Positions 44,760 through 57,365 of a stretch of DNA of 64,000 bases are shown piece after piece. The notes beneath the pieces are model-generated. The model saw only the letters and a program-made list of their open reading frames with translations, did not search any database and had not been told where the DNA came from. The first letter of the stretch is position 1. Every line of letters begins with the position of its first letter. The stretch comes from Trichuris trichiura (Eukaryota; Nematoda; Enoplea; Trichinellida; Trichuridae). Location: positions 3,534,001 through 3,598,000 of the forward strand of contig JBAJFE010000014.1 of NCBI GenBank assembly GCA_037903355.1, read 5' to 3'. A program made the translations under genes and the position numbers.

Positions 44760-47700
44760 GATGTGAACTGCAACTTACTGCCAAATGGAGTAAAATGAGT
44801 AAAGCACAGCGTCGCTTTAGCATAGCTTGTTTTTAAAGCTTCGTTGCAGGAACTGGTTCTTTTTGGTTAGCAAGAGGAAGTTACAAAACAGCTAGAAAAC
44901 AGGAAGTGAGTGCTTCATTGCCATTTTTGAATCACGACATAATTAAACTCAGCAATCAGCGCTACGTGCTCAGCAGAATAAGGTGTCTTTGCTGAAACGC
45001 ATTACTGGAAAGTGACCTTCGATAAACTGCGATAAATTTATTAAAGCTGACGCGTACCATTTCGAGCTAACGGAAGAAATAAAGTGGCACAACTTGAATA
45101 GCAACAAATCATTCTCTTGATAACGTCTAATGAAATGCAAAGATATGTATGAGAACACATGCACCAAGAACGAAAGCTTCGATTCACTCAACTGTTTACT
45201 GATGTGAGCGAATATACGATAAAGGAAAGAGTCCAGTTGGGAAAACAATGCCTCCTTATATAAGACATGATGACCCCATTAGCGGGTCACTGAGTTCACT
45301 TTGGCGCGACGTTGTCGTCGGTTCGCATTTGAGGGACCACATGCCGCGGTCAGTCTTGCCCCAGACGCTGGTCATTGCACCCATTAAGGTGCGACCGCGG
45401 TTGGGCTACACTGGTGTGAGACCATTCAGAGCGGTCTTCATGCTGAGCGTCCTCACTCTGTGCCCTGCGGGATTCATCCTCCTGCTGGCACTGCCACAAA
45501 ATATTTCATACACAGTACGATCCCATTTCGAACAACTTCTGTTAGGAAAAAAGAAAATAGTCCCAATCAGAGGGTGCGCAGGCAGTCATCACGAAAACTG
45601 ACAACCCTGTGACTACGCTTGAAGTACAGAATCCACGCATTGAACAGTTGGTAGTAGTGGAAGACACATGTTGTACTTTTTAGCAGTAGTGGAATGAAAA
45701 AACGTGATAAGGAAAAAAAGTATTCTTGAAAGTAGCCCCTTAAGAACTATTTTGCTACAACTGGTATACTTGTCCAGGGAATGCTGGATTATTCAGAACG
45801 AGTGGACTGAATACCATTGTTCTCTGCATGGCTCTGTTCCCTTTACTCTAATTTCAAGAAGACTGCTGAGGCAGAGCTAGGCAGTGCCGAAATAACGACG
45901 AGAAGATGTGTTCTGTAGCGTCTGTTTCTTGCCCGCTTTAACTACAGCACACAAACCTTGTTAGCGGGAACAAAGCCATACAGAAAACGGTTATATGTCC
46001 CAGAATAACTTTAGTTTTTCTTCATCTGACTTTGGCAGTTTTATTAAAGCTAAATGGGTAGTTAAGTTTCTTGCCCCAAAGCCCTGGTTTCAATAGAAAC
46101 ATTAATAAAGCAAGATAGTTTCCTTTTCATCGTGCACAGAAGCACATCATAGTAATAGAATGTTAAGGTTAAGCTTAGGAAGCACATGAAACAGACTGTA
46201 TATGCAAAGAACTTAGCCCATAGGCGGATAAAAGAAACTATGCACTTCTACAAAATTAAATAGATGTACTAACCGTACTGAAACAAGGCCATTGCTCGAG
46301 CTTCAAGGTTAGGAGAGACGTCTACTGACACTGATTTCATTAATAAAAGCTTTGTCACATAAACGCTAACAGCAAACTGCTTCTCCAGTGGAAACATTAA
46401 GTTTTCAAAGACTTAATTGTTACTAGCTTTTCAAACAAAAGTGTAAACGCGCTCTACAAAGAAAAGTTAGCAGTTGATCAATCAACAGCAACTATAATAG
46501 TACAATTTGGATTTACATTTTTTAGTAACAATAAATTCACGAAAATATTAAATCATAACGATAGAGAAGAACAGTTATCAAGCATCCAGCATCCAAGTTC
46601 GCGAAGACGGTTTCCTAAATGTACTGAGCGAAGGTTAGCTTGTTAACTGTTTTGTGTTAGCAAAGCTTGATTTCTCTGTCCCAATCTGCATTTTAAGAAA
46701 GTACAACTAAAGCTTATCATATATAAACTGTTCCATGATTGCTTATGACAATCAGAGCATTCATCCACCGCTTCTTAGGTTGATTATTCATGTCCCTGGG
46801 AGAACACAAAGGTAAGCAAGCTAGTCGTTTCTACTAAACAGAGCAGTGGGTCAGTAAGTGGCCAGGCCAAGAAGAATAATTTCCTCAAGCTCAGACATAG
46901 ACAAGCTTTTTTCAAGAAAAATTTAAAAACCCGTTACGAAGAAGAGGAGAAAAAAGGAGAAAAAAGAAGAAAAAAAGCTTAGACATAAGATCATTCCAGT
47001 TACAGCGCTCGCATCTCCAAGCGAAGAAAGCAGATTTTATAAACACACCCACCTGCCAACCTGGTGACCTATTCAGGCCAGGATGCATAACCGACGACCA
47101 CGATCTAACGCTACCGAAGTAAAATATATAACAACATTATTAGTTCTATCAGTAATTAACACAGACTTCGATAGATGTGGCATGTCACATAACAACTGTC
47201 TTCTTATTCACACGAGTTGATAGAAGGAAGATGGATTTCTGGTAAAGAGAATGCATATCAGTTACAACAAAAAAACACTGCGCAACTGTTTACAAAGAAT
47301 ACTTCCTGAAAGAAAGTACAGAAATCTCAGTGAGTTTTCTGTGTGTACCGCATGCCAGTACTCTCAGCATTTAAGTTTCGACTTCATTATACAGTTATAG
47401 ACGCAGTACGCACCCACTTTTTACCTTACTAAAACTTATTTATGGACTACGATTAATTATACAGTGACAAGTTACGCTAAGCTAAACTAAGTCTAAGCTC
47501 TTCTTCAAAAACCGAGTCATAAATCCCTTCTTACAGGTTCACTATAATGTCACTTATTATCTGTCACAATGCTACAGTATTCTGAAGATAAAATTTCGTT
47601 AGATGGGCAACTTTAACTACAAAAATAATCCAGCAACTGCTTCTTGAGCGCTTAACAAACACTATCTGATCATCCAGCATACGGGACCCATTACGCATTC

Positions 47701-47824
47701 CTCATTACTGGCCTGATTTCAATAAAGATTGTCTTATCCAATGGAAAAAAATTATGAATGTCATGACATCTGTAAGTTTCAAAAGACGGGGTGTCTTTTA
47801 ACAGACATAGGTTGTTCCATAGTT
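44760..47824. other. Intergenic, no supported gene
   Basis: A 117-codon plus frame at 45248-45601 lies in a locally GC-rich block. It has one hydrophobic stretch near residue 70 but no recognised domain. A purine-rich run of GAA/AAG repeats lies near 46935-46975. Confidence 0.4.
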
Positions 47825-48012
47825 GGTCTTCTGGTTCACGGGTTTGGCCTCTTTGATGTATCTGTAAATAAACTTCAAGTGCCCTACCAACGAATGGATG
47901 AGCAAATTGTTCTGTATTTTCTCTAACAGTTTGCTCATCCATTCGTTGGTAGGGCACTTTGAATTTTATTTACAGATACACTAAACAGGCCAAATCCGTG
48001 AACCAGAAGACC
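47825..48012. repeat. Foldback element, family A (188 bp)
   Basis: GGTCTTCTGGTTCACGG...CCTACCAACGAATGGATGAG is mirrored by CTCATCCATTCGTTGGTAGG...CCGTGAACCAGAAGACC. The central part is short (GCAAATTGTTCTG... spacer), unlike the longer copy at 5363. Confidence 0.9.
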
Positions 48013-51000
48013 GACATCTGTATGCAATAAAATGAAGTATACCTTATCTAGCCCTCTATATTCGCCTTTTCCCGACTGATCATTATAGCAAGAACATTCC
48101 ATAAGCTCTGCATTCGTATGCATGTGAAATGCGTCAAGTGGTTTTTCAGGAACACGAAATAGTAAAACCTGTTGCCTATGAAAAATCCAGTTTTTTATAA
48201 ATGAGCTTGTTTTAATAGTGTTGAACAGAAAGTGAATGATCGAAGCGTAGCGAGAATTTCACTTCCATTCAAATTAGCTTGTTGACATATCATCATCGCT
48301 ATTATGTTGCAACATTACCCTGTTTTCAAGATGTGTTAGTTACGAGTAATCCGTTTATCATAACTAAATGCATCTCAAACATGAAAACCTGCAAGCCCAT
48401 TTAAATATCCAGTACTTCATCAAATTACTCTGTTGAGATATCAATAAAAAATTAAGTTGCCTTTTTAGAGTACGTGAGAATAACAATTAGAAAAGAGAGT
48501 TTTTTTCGCAGCTGACCACTTTTACGTGCAATGTTAGTACGTGCAGAAATTCACAAGCATGCCGCTCATATTTTGCAAAAATATTTACTGCAGATAAAGC
48601 ACAAACGAAGCGTTAAACCGAAAAATTACTGTTCCAATCTCTTGGTTTGCATTAACGTGTCAATAGTAAAACTAAAATGATAACTTCATGACTGATTACT
48701 TTTGAACACGTCTAGAAAGAGTCATATCCCGTTAAGAAGCTCGAATCAAAATCCATAGACCAGTTAAGAAGCATCCGGTGTTCAACATCAGGTCTAGGAA
48801 GTCATATTAATTGAATAATTAATTGGTAATTGAGTCACGTTTCATTGCAGGAAAACTGCGGCAGAAATGGTCGCACCAGCACCCCAGTGAGTGCGCGGAG
48901 AAATCTGTCTGTGGGAGGGCGGCCCAAAGAGCGACATGAAGTCTCAGACTCGACAGCGACGAGAGAGCACGACCTCTGGATCGGCATGAGAATTTGACAT
49001 CGACGGACTAGCACAAAGGCTGCCAACGTCAGGATTAGCGCCGTTCCTATCGCTTGCCTCCCAGCAAGCGGATTAAGCGATGGCCAAAGAGCCTGCAGTC
49101 CGTGGGAATGCTCAAGACAGAGGTCGTGGAAGGCTATGTACATACGCGTTGAGTCTGAGCCCACTCAGTTCAGGCGGTCGTTATCAGCTGTGCGTTTGAT
49201 CTATCGCTTTTACTCCGCTATAAACAGTTGTTATACGCGCGTCTTCATGGTCCGGCAAACCACAAAAACATACGACAGGTTTTCAAGAACTGTTCAATGG
49301 AAAAGTAACCGTGCACCTTACATAGCTCTTTTATTTCTTATCTTCTTTCATGTGTACAGAAGAGCGTTTAATCGTTTTTCATGCCACAAATGCTGAAAAA
49401 CAATTTTTAAACCCGTAGCCTTAAAGCCGTATGTTTTTAGTCTAATTCAGTTTTCAAAGACTAGACTTATTTCGCTTGGAGAATAGGCCATGTGGTACTT
49501 GATTAGTCGCAATGCAGAAGCACGCAAGGATGAAAACTTCTTCCATTGAATGTTAGGCCTTCCTGAGCCGCTGATGATTTTAAAACCAAGGTGCACAAAA
49601 AAGCAATCCATTCTGATCGTCATCATCTCATCCTATACACCTGTGACTCCTTACGGCATGGGAGCTATAAAAACCAGTTTCTACTGGAATACGGTCAAGG
49701 GTCCGTTCATCATAAATTACAACTTCTAAAGGGAATTCTTCGGCATAATGGCCTTCGTAGGAGCTAGATATGCAAGATAAAAAGCTTTCATGACCCTTCT
49801 CAAATTTTGGTGGTACCGCTACATTATTTGGCTGCGCAGATGAAAGGCATGTTAGAAGAGTAGACTGTAGAGTCGTCTCAAACTTTCTCATAATTTAAGA
49901 TGGCATCCTTCGAAACTATAATCGACCAAGAAAGCCCTGAGCAGTATATAACCTGATAATAAACATGCCAGATGAGGATTTCATCAGTCGACAGATTTCA
50001 GGAGTATAGATCACTTCGAACCTCGTTCCAAAAACACAGCAATAAACCGAAGCGTAAACCCACAATAACTCATGAATGCTGACGAAACCAAGTGGCTTTG
50101 ATCGTGCAGCAAGCAATAAAGGCAACTGCCACAATCGACTGAACTATACTCTGTGGCCGGGATACAATTTTAGAATGCTGTGCTGGAAAACTACTTTCTT
50201 TTGAGAAAGAAATTAGTTTCAGTATTGTCTGTTTAGAAAGGGTCTATAAACTTCCATGTTATTTTCATGCGGTTTTATTACTGGTTGCAGTAATTTAGTA
50301 CGTCTTAAATCACTAAAACTAATCCTGTCTCACTTTGGATTTGCCCCTAAAACAATCTTTTTTGCTTCTATTTCTAATAAAACTGTTTTTTGCGAAGGGT
50401 CAGACTGCTACTGAACTTCGAATACAGGAACAGATGTTGCAAGCACTTCGCATGAAATGCACTACTGCTATCAGTTCCACTTATACTCTTTATACTACTA
50501 GACAAACGAAAGCATTTTCCATTCAGCATAAACAGTATTTAACAAGCACTTTCATTTGCACACCATGAATAAGCGACACCCAGGAATGTGCGCTTTACGA
50601 AAATTCGCTCGTGCGAATCGTGTGTACCTAAATTTAATTTTTACCCTTTTCGTTTCACGAAGAAATTGCATTGGGACTTAACCGCACTCATGAAGAGGGC
50701 CAGCAACTGCTTTAGGTGTTTACTTCACGCGTTTTTTGTCCTAGAAGTACTGTCAATTGAATGCGATATTCTACCTACAGGCCAAGCGCACGAACAAATT
50801 ACACTCGCTACCAAAGGTTAGGTTCGGCGAGACGGTAACCTTTCAGTACAACTTTCTGTCCCATCGTCTTTGAACGTCATTTGTTATACTTCGTTATCCT
50901 TTCACTGAAAACGAGGCACGGATGCTTCAAAAGCTTCGAGTAAATTCTCTGCGCTTACAAATAAAAACCTTTATTTTTAAACAGGGGCAAACCCGTATGC

Positions 51001-51553
51001 AAAATTCAGTTATATTGTTCAGACCTCTTACAATAAATGACCCATTTGTCTATGTATAGTTGCGCTTTATCTAGACTACTTTTCTGCGTCCGTTAACAAT
51101 ACGTTTCCTAGCGAAACAACGAGGCCAAAGAAAATCTTCAAAAAAGTTCCGCTCAGCTCAAAGTTTAATTTAACTAAGCAGCTCGACCGTGGAGAACGAA
51201 GGGTATTACGCGCAGTGGATCTGCAATTCGTGGCATTTATCACCACAGAGATAGCCTTGAAAGCTGCAGATGTTATTGTTGGACTTGCCAGTAGGAGAAT
51301 GGTCTCTCTTAGTACATCACAAATAAAGGTAGAATAGAAAATCTGTTACTTGACTGAATTTAAGGTGGGGAAAACTGTGGAGTGCTCTCAAGCTATCCTA
51401 TTATGAAGGAAAAATACTCCTTTTTTTAGCAAGTTGAAACAGAGAACAGTAAAAAACGACGAAAGTTCTCCATGACTGGAACTTAGTCATATTTGTACAT
51501 GGTGCCATCGCTTTTTAAGGCGAGCGCAGCTTTTTTAATTGAACTACAGCGGA
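48013..51553. other. Intergenic, no supported gene
   Basis: Two minus frames deserve mention. 48835-49164 lies in a GC-rich block with one hydrophobic stretch. 49628-49891 starts with an ATG behind an in-frame stop, runs 87 codons and contains a possible donor (CATGCC/GTAAGG). Neither has a recognised domain or partner exon. Confidence 0.35.
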
Positions 51554-51800
51554 AAGCGTTTCGGCGATACCAAAGCTCTTATAAAGTTCATTCAAGAACT
51601 GAGGAAGGTAATCACTGAAGCTAGGTGTTCCTACAAGCAAGTGTTTAATTGCGACGAAACCGCATTTCGTTGGAAAAAATTGCCAAGTAAAACATTAATC
51701 TTGAAATAGGAAAAACAGGTTAAAGCATACAAAGCATTGAAAGTCAAGCTCACGCTAGTCCTTGTTATGTATTAGCCTTAGTGGTGATACTGGGCTTAAA
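51554..51800 (+). pseudogene. Pogo/Tigger transposase relic, first catalytic-Asp region
   Basis: The frame KRFGDTKALIKFIQELRKVI...YKQVFNCDETAFRWKKLPSKT, then a TAG, then KAYKALKVKLTLVLVM, follows the pogo/Tigger/jerky transposase pattern VFN-[CAM]-DET-x-x-x-W-K-x-[LM]-P-S-x-T followed by KxxKxRLTLL. The aspartate of CDET is the first acidic residue of the DDE/DDD site. Stops and lost flanks show that it is dead. No termini were recognised. Confidence 0.75.
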
Positions 51801-52374
51801 CATTTACTCCTAAATCATTTCGGCGTTGATGAAAGGCCCTATTGTGGTTTGCTAACATCTTAGCGCTTGGATCACTCAAGTACTATTTTTGAATACATCA
51901 GCAAATGCGCCAGTCCTTTCGTCCAAGCATTCTGCAGGAAAACAATTTACACAACAGATGTCAGGTGACAACAGATGAGACAGTTTGTATAAGGTGCCTA
52001 GTATTGGGCGCATAAGTCTTCATCTACAAACATCTAGATCCTGTTTGGCTCGTTTTATTTACAGCTGAGAATGGCAGAGTTTTTGGGCTGTAGGTCATCC
52101 CGTAATATGAAGCTGAAGACGAGATAAGTTGCATTCTGAAAACTCCGCCATTGTCAGTCATAAGTAAAACGGTATCAAACGTGACGTACACGCAAGTCTA
52201 GTTTGTAAGCAAATCAAAAACATAACAGCGCCGATACAGAAGGACTTTATTAAACAACAGTTGCGACGTCAAGTTGTGAGCACCGTACGAGATGCAAATG
52301 ACATTAGCTAAACCAACTCAACTACGACGTGTACCTCAGCCCAGCAAGGTTACGCATGTTCAGCAAAAGACAGT
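51801..52374. other. 3' flank of TAF9
   Basis: May hold further decayed transposon sequence; no coding signal recognised. Confidence 0.4.
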
Positions 52375-53238
52375 TCAGGAAAATTCCTGCTTCGATGAAT
52401 CTGAAGAAGAGCTTTGACCGCCACTATCTAAAACCAGGCGGAAGCGAGAACGGGAAGACAACTCTCCTTTAGCATCTGGAACAGATGAGGCAATTCGGGG
52501 CTTATTAGGATTCATTGTTTGCCCCATGCCGCCAGACATAGTAGGCAACCGGGGAGGGGTAACATAAACAGCGTGATCAAAGACAGATCTGCTGCTAGCA
52601 GGTAAGAATGATCCACGTGTGACGCCCTGCTGCTCTGCGCGGAGCATACTATCACTCTGGCTAGGAGGTCCTGCTGCTAGAGATGCAGAAACAGAAGAAC
52701 TATGGTATCGCAGCGTACCGGAAGAAGTGTTTTGAAGCAACCTGCAAATCTAACTTTTAAATTTAGCAGAATTTCACAACGCTCACTTTCTCGGGCCGTC
52801 CAAGCTAGCCGGCCTGTTCATATGCTGAGATGAATATTGCGCCGTAGGCCCAACTCTGAGGCGATAATTTTGCATAAGCAAACAATGCCTTTCGGGAGGC
52901 AGCGCAACACCCTTATTAGACCTCAACGTTGGCAAAGGAACCGAATTCTTTTCCTCTGCTAACTTATCAAGCAATTCTTCAAGTCCTCCACGCTGCTTTG
53001 ACGTTTCGCACTGTAACTGACGAGCAAGACGCAAATCCTCCACAGTTATCTGCGACGACTCTGGATTTGATAACTGTGCCAGTTTAGCCGCACTTTCAAG
53101 AAGATCTGTAACATTGCGGCAGGCTAACTGCAGCAGACAATCAACCAGTGCAGGCTCGTATTTTGTCACGCCATTTTCCCTTAGAATGTTTTTCACAAAT
53201 TCCATCACGTCCTTTACGTCTGGTGGCGATGAGTCCAT
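52375..53238 (-). CDS. TAF9: TFIID/SAGA subunit TAF9, two exons
   Basis: A histone-fold subunit that pairs with TAF6 in TFIID (and its paralogue in SAGA), in the nucleus. Exons: 52787-53238 and 52375-52741, intron 45 nt (AA/GTGAG...TTTGCAG/G), product 272 residues, against 264 in human. The histone fold covers about residues 8-75 (VMEFVKNILRENGVTKYEP, RNVTDLLESAAKLA, ITVEDLRLAR). The TAF9-specific motif after it is LPPERHCLLMQNYRL (113-127). The tail after residue 130 is Ser/Gly-rich and disordered, and lacks the acidic run found in vertebrates. A TTTTTACAG acceptor-like site lies about 40 nt upstream of the ATG, so a 5' UTR intron or leader splice is possible. Confidence 0.95.
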
Positions 53239-53917
53239 TTACGGGCTTAGATGGAACTGGACAGGAACAGAGCTGTAAAAATACGTCCCTTACGAACAGG
53301 AAAGAACAGTCCGTCTATCAACAGTATATCGAATGCGATAGCATGAATTTTCGATTAAGGTTTACTACTGAATTCAAAAAAAAAGGTCCAAGCAGAAATA
53401 AATGAATAGAATTTAAACGCTCCATTCAGTTGTTCGTTATGTACCGAACGGACTGACGATGCTCACATTTTTTTAACTGTAAGACAGTGATCCGTTTCTT
53501 ATTCTGCGAATTTTTCCCCGAATTAAGTTAGCTGGGTTATGCTGAGAGCAATAATCAGTATCTGCCTGCTACTGCGGTCAGCACCTTGCACAATTCTGTG
53601 GCTTTAGTGCAATCACTATCATTCTGTTTTATTGAGCCAAATAATTTTCAAGACTTTTAATACTTGACGATTCTCTCCCCCTCTGCAATATGTAACAGAT
53701 TAGAATAAACTCCAAACGATATACTGAAACAGCAATGAAAATTTTTCTAGCAAAAGAAGCTTACAAGTTCTTACCAACTTATTCGAGTAAACTGAAAACA
53801 ACGAGGCCGAATTTAGATATCAGCAGCCATGTAACTTCTTGGTACACGACTTTGGATTTTCATGATAAGCTTTCTTGTACGGAATGTATGTCCCTGTTTT
53901 AAAATTTTTATTTCTCC

Positions 53918-53965
53918 AGAGCTTTCGGGTCACTCGTGACCCCTCTTCAGCGGTCTTAAATTATA
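53918..53965 (+). repeat. Family B fragment
   Basis: CAGAGCTTTCGGGTCACTCG TGACC...CTCTTCAGCGGTC is one arm of the family with a changed inner palindrome; the other arm is not adjacent. Confidence 0.65.
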
Positions 53966-54391
53966 AATATCATAATTGTCCTTGTATAAGACCCGCCTTA
54001 ATACGTGTTTCTTCCAAATGTCTTGCCGCTGACAAAAGCCATGCATCCCATTTTGTTTGGTGCAGTACGAACTCGTCCATCATTACTAAAGAAACAAAAT
54101 AGAGGTTTGACTTCTACAAGAACTGCATGGGAAAATAAAATCAGCAACCAATAATAGGCTGACTCATCGATGACATCCCCAGTAATTAGTCCTCGCACAA
54201 AGCAAGCTGTAAAACAGAATTTTCGCTTACGCGAATAAGAAAGCCCTATAAAGTAGAGACTGGCTAAGACATATACAAGAATACTGCCTTTTTAAAAGAC
54301 GGGGTCGTAGTTATAGTCAACAAGTTTTTGCAAACAAAATAGTCAAACACTCCTGGCGATTGAAGCCAGGGTATTTTGTAACGAAATTGAG

Positions 54392-54513
54392 TGTTTTTAT
54401 GTTAAACTGTCTTTATTACGGATCTCGTGTCCCGTTGATACGAACAATTAACGAAAATTTTTCGTATCAACGGGACATGAGATCCGTAATAAAGACAGTT
54501 TAACATGAAAACA
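54392..54513. repeat. Short foldback element related to family B (122 bp)
   Basis: TGTTTTTATGTTAAACTGTC and CTTTATTACGGATC on the left pair with the complement on the right around a small centre. The ends and outer flank (AGTCCCGTACCAAAACATCA) are those of family B, but the GGAGCTTTCGGG core is missing: an internal-deletion derivative. Confidence 0.88.
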
Positions 54514-55788
54514 CATAGTCCCGTACCAAAACATCACATCTTCGAAATTGAGTGTTATCATCTAAAGATTGTCCCATGGCTTTTCCGGTTTTTTAACACT
54601 GGATATCTGTAATTAATTTAAACTGCGCGTCAAACCGACCGGTGAACGAGCACAGGAAAAAATAGGGAAGGCAATTAATTGTATTCAGAGCTTTTAGTAT
54701 GCTCCAGTTCCGTCATCAGCGAGAGAGGCAGGAACTATGGGAAAGGGACAAAGCTACGGCGGGATCTTTCAACTGAAAACACTAAAAGTACAGTAAACCC
54801 CATAAACAAAGTTGATGAACAGGAATACACATGGCGGTTCTGGAAAACGCGAACAAACTCGCGAATCAAAACAACCGCAGAACGACAGTGCTTTATTTCG
54901 ACGATAGAAGACCGATATCATCTCCTAGTTGTCCAACCCTGAAAAAGGCAGGTTCCTCTGTAACAATCATGCCGATCTCCCTGTTCTGCCACTATGAGCG
55001 AACCAGCTAACCACTTTGTTCTACCGTCACTTAAGCCTGAGCTAAAATATAATCTTTATGTTTTGACATAAGCTTAAGAGCAGAATAGGATAGGTGGCAA
55101 ACTTACAGCATGATGGTGGGGCAGCTAAGAGAAAAGATCCCAACTAACATTCGGCCATGCAAACGTTACTCATGCATATGTTACAATAATCGTAATCATT
55201 ACGGACGCGTCGAATCCTTCCTACGATTTCGGATCTCTGGAACGCTTAAATAAGCCCAATGGCTTTAATTAGCCAACGTAGCAGGCAATTTTGATTAGCG
55301 CCGCAGACGATACTGATCAACTTCATTTACGCGGAGGCCACCTACAAATGCGCTACAATTTGCTGATAATCTCTAACGAACAAATAAACAAGTACAAAAG
55401 CTATCAGGAAATAATACGTAATTTTCCAAGTATTAGTTCAGAATATTACGGAAATAATAGTTACTACTTACTTTTCCGTGAATATTTCAAGAGTTCCACT
55501 GCCTTGTATGTCGTGCCTCCCCTTCGTTCAGGCAAAATATTCACAACTGACTTTGCTTTACTAAAGATTATCGAGTACCAAGCGCGTGAATCCTACAGTA
55601 TGCTCAAGCAACATTGTTTCTTTCCCGTAAATGAAGCTCCGTTCTCCCGAATGTAGTGGTTTCGTTTTCTGCATGATAGTTTTTACTGACGTTGAAAGGA
55701 AATAAGGTAAACCATTTTTTTAAGAGGTAAGGATTGACGATAATGATGTAGTCAGTTTCGGGATGTCCCCTGGGTAATTTTTTGAACA

Positions 55789-55989
55789 TCAGGTAGTTCT
55801 TGGCCCAGTAGTGGTTTCAACGCGACGCATTCTTGGGCTGTCACTCAGCTCGGCTAAATCAGCCTTCTGCGCAAATGTAAGTGAATATTGACTTCTCTCG
55901 AAGGGGTTACGTTTCACCTTTGGCGGTAATACGTCCAGAAACCCATTGAGAGTAAAACTTTCAATCCAAAAAACAGACCAAGAAGGGCA
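55789..55989 (-). other. Coding-like stretch, possible terminal exon
   Basis: A 66-codon open stretch ending in TGA follows an acceptor-like CGCTCAG. It reads CPSWSVFWIESFTLNG...LPPKVKRNPFERS...DSPRMRR and has the composition of real protein. No start codon and no partner exon were found, and I do not recognise it. Confidence 0.25.
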
Positions 55990-57138
55990 CTGAGCGTTAA
56001 TTCAAAACAGGCTTCAGTCAATGGAATTTAAGACTGTTCTTGTCTTACCAGAGAATGTTTTTGGACTCTGATGTAACGAATAAGTTTGTCGCAGTTGCCC
56101 ATTGCGTAAGTTTGTTGGGAGGCGAACAGTATTGCCTAGAGTTGCCTAGCGGAAGAAAGTCAACGAACGGATGGCTATAATAAACTACTGCTGATCAACG
56201 AATTCCCCGAGTCGTCAAGTAGTGTAAAATTCACGGAATGCATGCGTGCGTGGAATTTTCTGCTGCTGTGATCAACTGAACTTTGAAAATAAATTTATAT
56301 TTCAGGCTCAGCTTTCTCCATCGAAACCCTAAGGTTTTGCGCACAAACTTTGATGTCTTGATTTGGACCTTTACGGGTTCTCTACTTATGCTGTGGGTTC
56401 TAACTTACGTTTTTGGATTGGAGCATAGTAGAAGTGACATATGTTCTTATAACGGGCTTATTGGTAAGTTTACTTAATATGCAGAACGTCTAGTTTCGGA
56501 ACTTGGTGGGAAGAACAGTAGATTTACAGTACGATAAACGATGTCCAAGTTGTAAGCCCTTTACTTCTTAAAGCACTAGTTCAATTTTACGCAATACTCT
56601 ACATTCGGCCTACCGTTGTTTTTTTCTATGTATGGCAATCGCTATCTGAACAAGCAACGTTTACCTCAGTTTGTACTTTTGTATTACAAGGCAATCCCTA
56701 GTGTGAGCAGCACTGCAGTGACCCAAAACAATTGCTGTTTGAGTATTGCTTGTTGGTTAGCTCATTGTCTCGGTTTCTTGTGCATATTGCTATTGTACAC
56801 ATTGTTCAAATTGCCTATTATTTTAAAGCACGAACATAATTTCTCTTTCGAAAGATTGGTTTATTCTTCATGGTCACTAACCTTTCGCTTTAATTTCTTC
56901 AGAATTGTGGACAGCTGAATAGAGTTATCTTTCTTTATACACAATCTCGAAAAGGAAGAGGGTTAGTGCTACCCTTAAAAGAAAAGTCTTAATAGAAGCG
57001 CTGAAACGAATAGAGTTAGGCCATTCATTAAGTCAAAGAACTCTTAGAATACTCACAGTCCAAGAAAATTGGTAAACAAGAAAACCTTAATTATTGGAAC
57101 TTGAAAATGTGATGTCTTGGTACGGACTATAAGTTTTC
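55990..57138. other. Intergenic, no supported gene
   Basis: Short hydrophobic frames only (for example 56616-56918 plus), without splice or family support. Confidence 0.4.
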
Positions 57139-57365
57139 ATAATGAAGTGCCTTTTTTACGGAATAAGTGTCCCCTTATATGTAAAAATAACTTTAATCTC
57201 CGGAGCTTTCGGGTCAGTCGTGATCCGTCTTCAGCGGTTATAAGTTTTTAACTGGTGAACTTATAACCGCTGAAGACGGGTCACGACTGGCCTGAAAGCT
57301 CCGGAGATTAAAGTTATTTTTACATATAACGGAACACTTATTCCGTAAAAAAGGCACTTCATTAT
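57139..57365. repeat. Foldback element, family B (227 bp, near-perfect)
   Basis: ATAATGAAGTGCC...TTTTTTACGG, TTTAATCTCCGGAGC, TTTCGGGTCAGTCGTGA, CGTCTTCAGCGGTTATAAG and complement. It has the common core of the family but a different loop (TTTTTAACTGGTGAAC). Confidence 0.92.

Larger units (their letters stand above)
53239..55788. other. Intergenic with two family B pieces
   Basis: Apart from the repeats listed separately (53918-53965, 54392-54513) nothing convincing. Frames at 54679-54942 (plus) and 53998-54198 (minus) have no family match. Confidence 0.4.

Noticed and set aside
48835..49164. 109-codon minus frame with a hydrophobic stretch
   Set aside because: Lies in a GC-rich block without splice or family support; probably an unclassified repeat.
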